From CAYIRQ01 sp964365905 (GTDB lineage: Bacteria > Patescibacteriota > Gracilibacteria > Peribacterales > Peribacteraceae), in NCBI GenBank assembly GCA_964365905.1, contig CAYIRQ010000034.1:1-12254 (forward strand): a DNA stretch of 12,254 nucleotides, written 5' to 3'. Under the pieces are notes generated by a model. That model saw only the letters and a list, made by a program, of their open reading frames with translations. It did no database searches and had not been told where the DNA came from. A program made the position numbers and the translations under genes. Positions 10,654 to 12,254 of the stretch are shown here, in pieces. The stretch's first letter is position 1. Every line of letters starts with the position of its first letter.

Positions 10654-11508
10654 TTAGATTTTTCTCTGTGGAGGAAAGAGTGCATCCCTTCTCCACCACA
10701 CCGCCCCAAAGAGAATGAGTCCAAAAAGAATGAGGCGAGTCGGGCCAAGAATATCCGCCGGAAGATGCACGAAGCGCAGTCCTTCCTTGAGGAGGAGAAT
10801 GAGTATGGTGGCAAACGTCACCCCCCACACGCTCCCGGGTTTCCCGGCAACAACGAACATGACGAAGAAGATGAGCGAAACAAATTGATAATCATTGGGA
10901 TGCAGAAGATGAATGTACTGCGGGAAGAGCAGGTTGATCATTACCGCGATCAGTCCTGCAATTGCAAAAAGGATAAAGTGAATCCGCGTCCGGCTGATGC
11001 CGAGAGCGCTCGCGTGGGAGCTGTGTTCCGCAAGCGCCGCAACCTGTCGCCCGAATGCGCTGCGGTTGATCATGAGGAAGAAGAAGACGGAGAGCGCCGC
11101 GAAGAGCATGCTCACGATCGCGATCGCCTCCAGACTTTCGAGTCCCGGCATTCGCGCAATGCGCGGGATTCCCAATGCTCCACGCGTGAGGGATGAGGAG
11201 TTGAGGACAATCGCAAGGAGTGCGAGATGAACGGCAATCGACATGACGCCAAGTCCGTCGGGCTCCAATCTCAGCGAAAGCCAGGCAAACAGCGCCGAAA
11301 TGAGCAGAGAAACGATCGTTCCCGAGAGAATTGCGAGAGCGTAAGACTGTGTCATGCTCAAGGTAATGAATGTGGCATATGCCGCTGCGACCGAGACTCC
11401 GACCGGGCCGAAATGGAGGATCTTTCCCTTCCCGAAGATGAGGTTATATGCGAGGGCGCTCGGGATCCAGTTGCTGATAATGAAGGTGAGATGCCAGAGG
11501 AAGTCCAT
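10654..11508 (-). CDS. livM: branched-chain amino acid ABC transporter permease LivM
   Basis: The product is a 284-residue integral membrane protein with about eight hydrophobic helices. The segment LTRGALGIPRIARMPGL corresponds to the family's L-T-x-G-x-x-G-I-P signature. ALGISRTRIHFILFAIAGLIAVMIN is the conserved cytoplasmic loop and following helix that contacts the ATPase. Family knowledge: LivM pairs with LivH, the ATPases LivG and LivF, and a periplasmic or lipoprotein binding protein. In this window only the two permeases are visible, and the others would have to be to the right. The substrate could be a related amino acid or amide. It lies 48 nt after livH in the same direction. Confidence 0.85.
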   Translation of the reverse strand: MDFLWHLTFIISNWIPSALAYNLIFGKGKILHFGPVGVSVAAAYATFITLSMTQSYALAILSGTIVSLLISALFAWLSLRLEPDGLGVMSIAVHLALLAIVLNSSSLTRGALGIPRIARMPGLESLEAIAIVSMLFAALSVFFFLMINRSAFGRQVAALAEHSSHASALGISRTRIHFILFAIAGLIAVMINLLFPQYIHLLHPNDYQFVSLIFFVMFVVAGKPGSVWGVTFATILILLLKEGLRFVHLPADILGPTRLILFGLILFGAVWWRRDALFPPQRKI

Positions 11509-11509
11509 T

Positions 11510-11556
11510 TTGAGAGAGGAGTTAGAGGAAGCAGAGGAGTGAGAGGATACAGAGGA
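11510..11556. repeat. CCTCT direct-repeat tract between livH and livM
   Basis: On the coding strand CCTCTGTATCCTCTCACTCC and more CCTCT units follow each other at 6-8 nt intervals. It is pyrimidine-rich and without a Shine-Dalgarno, right before the livM start. It is similar to the purine tract in the pseudouridine synthase gene. Confidence 0.6.
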
Positions 11557-12254
11557 TTACGCAACGCGTGCGCGCGTTGCGAACAATCCAGTCGGTTTAA
11601 AGAGCAAAAACAAGATGATGAAGATGAGGGCGACGGTGCCCTGGTATCCCGCCGGAACATAGAAGATACCCAACCAGTGGACGCCAACGACGAATTGCTC
11701 AAGGAGTGCGATGATGTACGCGCAGAGAATGGCGCCCCAGAAATTCCCTTTCCCGCCGGCGATGATCGCGGCATACGCCTTGATCGTGATGGGGAAGCCG
11801 AGCACGGGAGAGAGATTCTGATCGATGCCGAGGAACATGCCGCTCCATGCGGCGAGCACGCCGCTCACGATGAAGACGAAGCGGTGCAGAACGCTTGCGC
11901 GGATCCCGAGGCTGGACGCCGCTTCCGGGTGCGAAACGACCGCGCGGATTTTCCTCCCGAGCGCCGTGCAGTGAAGCGTGTGCGCAAAAATTCCCAGAAT
12001 GAGCAGTGTCAGCAGGATGAGCATGATTTGCTGTTCACTGATGCGCGCTCCCAGGATCGTCACGCTCTCTTTGAGGCCCGGCAGTATGCTGCGCGGGCGC
12101 TCTTCAAAGAGAAGCAGAATTGCTCCGTCCAATATCATGCTGAGAGCAATTGTTGTGACAAGGGGAAGGAAGCGATGACGCTTGTAGAACGGAGCAACAA
12201 AGATCTCATACGTTCCCCACGCAAGGAGCGCTCCAAATGCTGTTCCCCCGAGGA
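11557..12254 (-). CDS. livH: branched-chain amino acid ABC transporter permease LivH (5' partial)
   Basis: The frame is open from the right edge of the window to TAA at 11557-11559, about 231 codons, and an internal ATG at 12138 is not the true start. The upstream residues (AFGALLAWGTYEIFVAPFYKRHRFLPLVTTIALSMILDG) fit the conserved LivH middle helix and loop. SHPEAASSLGIRASVLHRFVFIVSGVLAAWSGMF is the ATPase-contacting loop and following helix, and GFPITIKAYAAIIAGGKGNFWGA is the typical late segment. The remaining N-terminal part is outside the window. It is the membrane half of an amino acid importer together with livM. Confidence 0.88.
   Translation of the reverse strand, partial: LGGTAFGALLAWGTYEIFVAPFYKRHRFLPLVTTIALSMILDGAILLLFEERPRSILPGLKESVTILGARISEQQIMLILLTLLILGIFAHTLHCTALGRKIRAVVSHPEAASSLGIRASVLHRFVFIVSGVLAAWSGMFLGIDQNLSPVLGFPITIKAYAAIIAGGKGNFWGAILCAYIIALLEQFVVGVHWLGIFYVPAGYQGTVALIFIILFLLFKPTGLFATRARVA

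Overview
The window is a moderately GC-rich bacterial segment with compact genes, UGA used as a stop, few Shine-Dalgarno sequences and many short intergenic repeats. The gene content and the repeat style (CCTCTCCC palindromes, TAGGTGTTAG and TTTTAGG units, CTCAGCATG and CTTCGA elements) suggest a Patescibacteria (CPR) genome, perhaps of the Peregrinibacteria/Peribacteria type. That placement is an inference from memory of such genomes and was not computed.

Layout. Bases 1-1058 (+): the tail of a small protein gene, then a tightly overlapping trio of HEPN-domain protein, minimal nucleotidyltransferase (MNT) and a second copy of the small protein. Bases 1166-1741 (+): a second, AbiEii-like nucleotidyltransferase. 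Bases 1765-1839 (+): tRNA-Asn(GTT). Bases 1873-3782 (-): trmD, then the pilT-type twitching ATPase downstream. Bases 3937-6721 (+): a NIF3-like protein, a membrane protein, an RsuA/RluB pseudouridine synthase and a holin-like (PF04020-type) membrane protein. Bases 6757-6981 (-): a decayed C-terminal piece of an RlmI-type rRNA methyltransferase. Bases 7172-8436 (+): a protein-arginine-methyltransferase-like enzyme and a small membrane protein. Bases 8502-12254 (-): livH (cut by the window edge), livM, pyrD and pyrK.

Genes that work together: HEPN, MNT and the small protein look like one translationally coupled toxin-antitoxin-like unit. PyrD and PyrK form the NAD-dependent class 1B dihydroorotate dehydrogenase. 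LivH and LivM are the two permeases of a branched-chain amino acid ABC importer whose other parts are not in view.

Two themes run through the window. First, most starts lie 6-12 nt downstream of an extended -10 box (TGnTAnnnT), with no usable Shine-Dalgarno, so many mRNAs are probably leaderless or nearly so. Second, short repeats fill the intergenic spaces and also seem to have entered genes in frame: pyrK (about 30 residues), trmD (about 10), and the pseudouridine synthase (an internal loop and the C-terminal tail).
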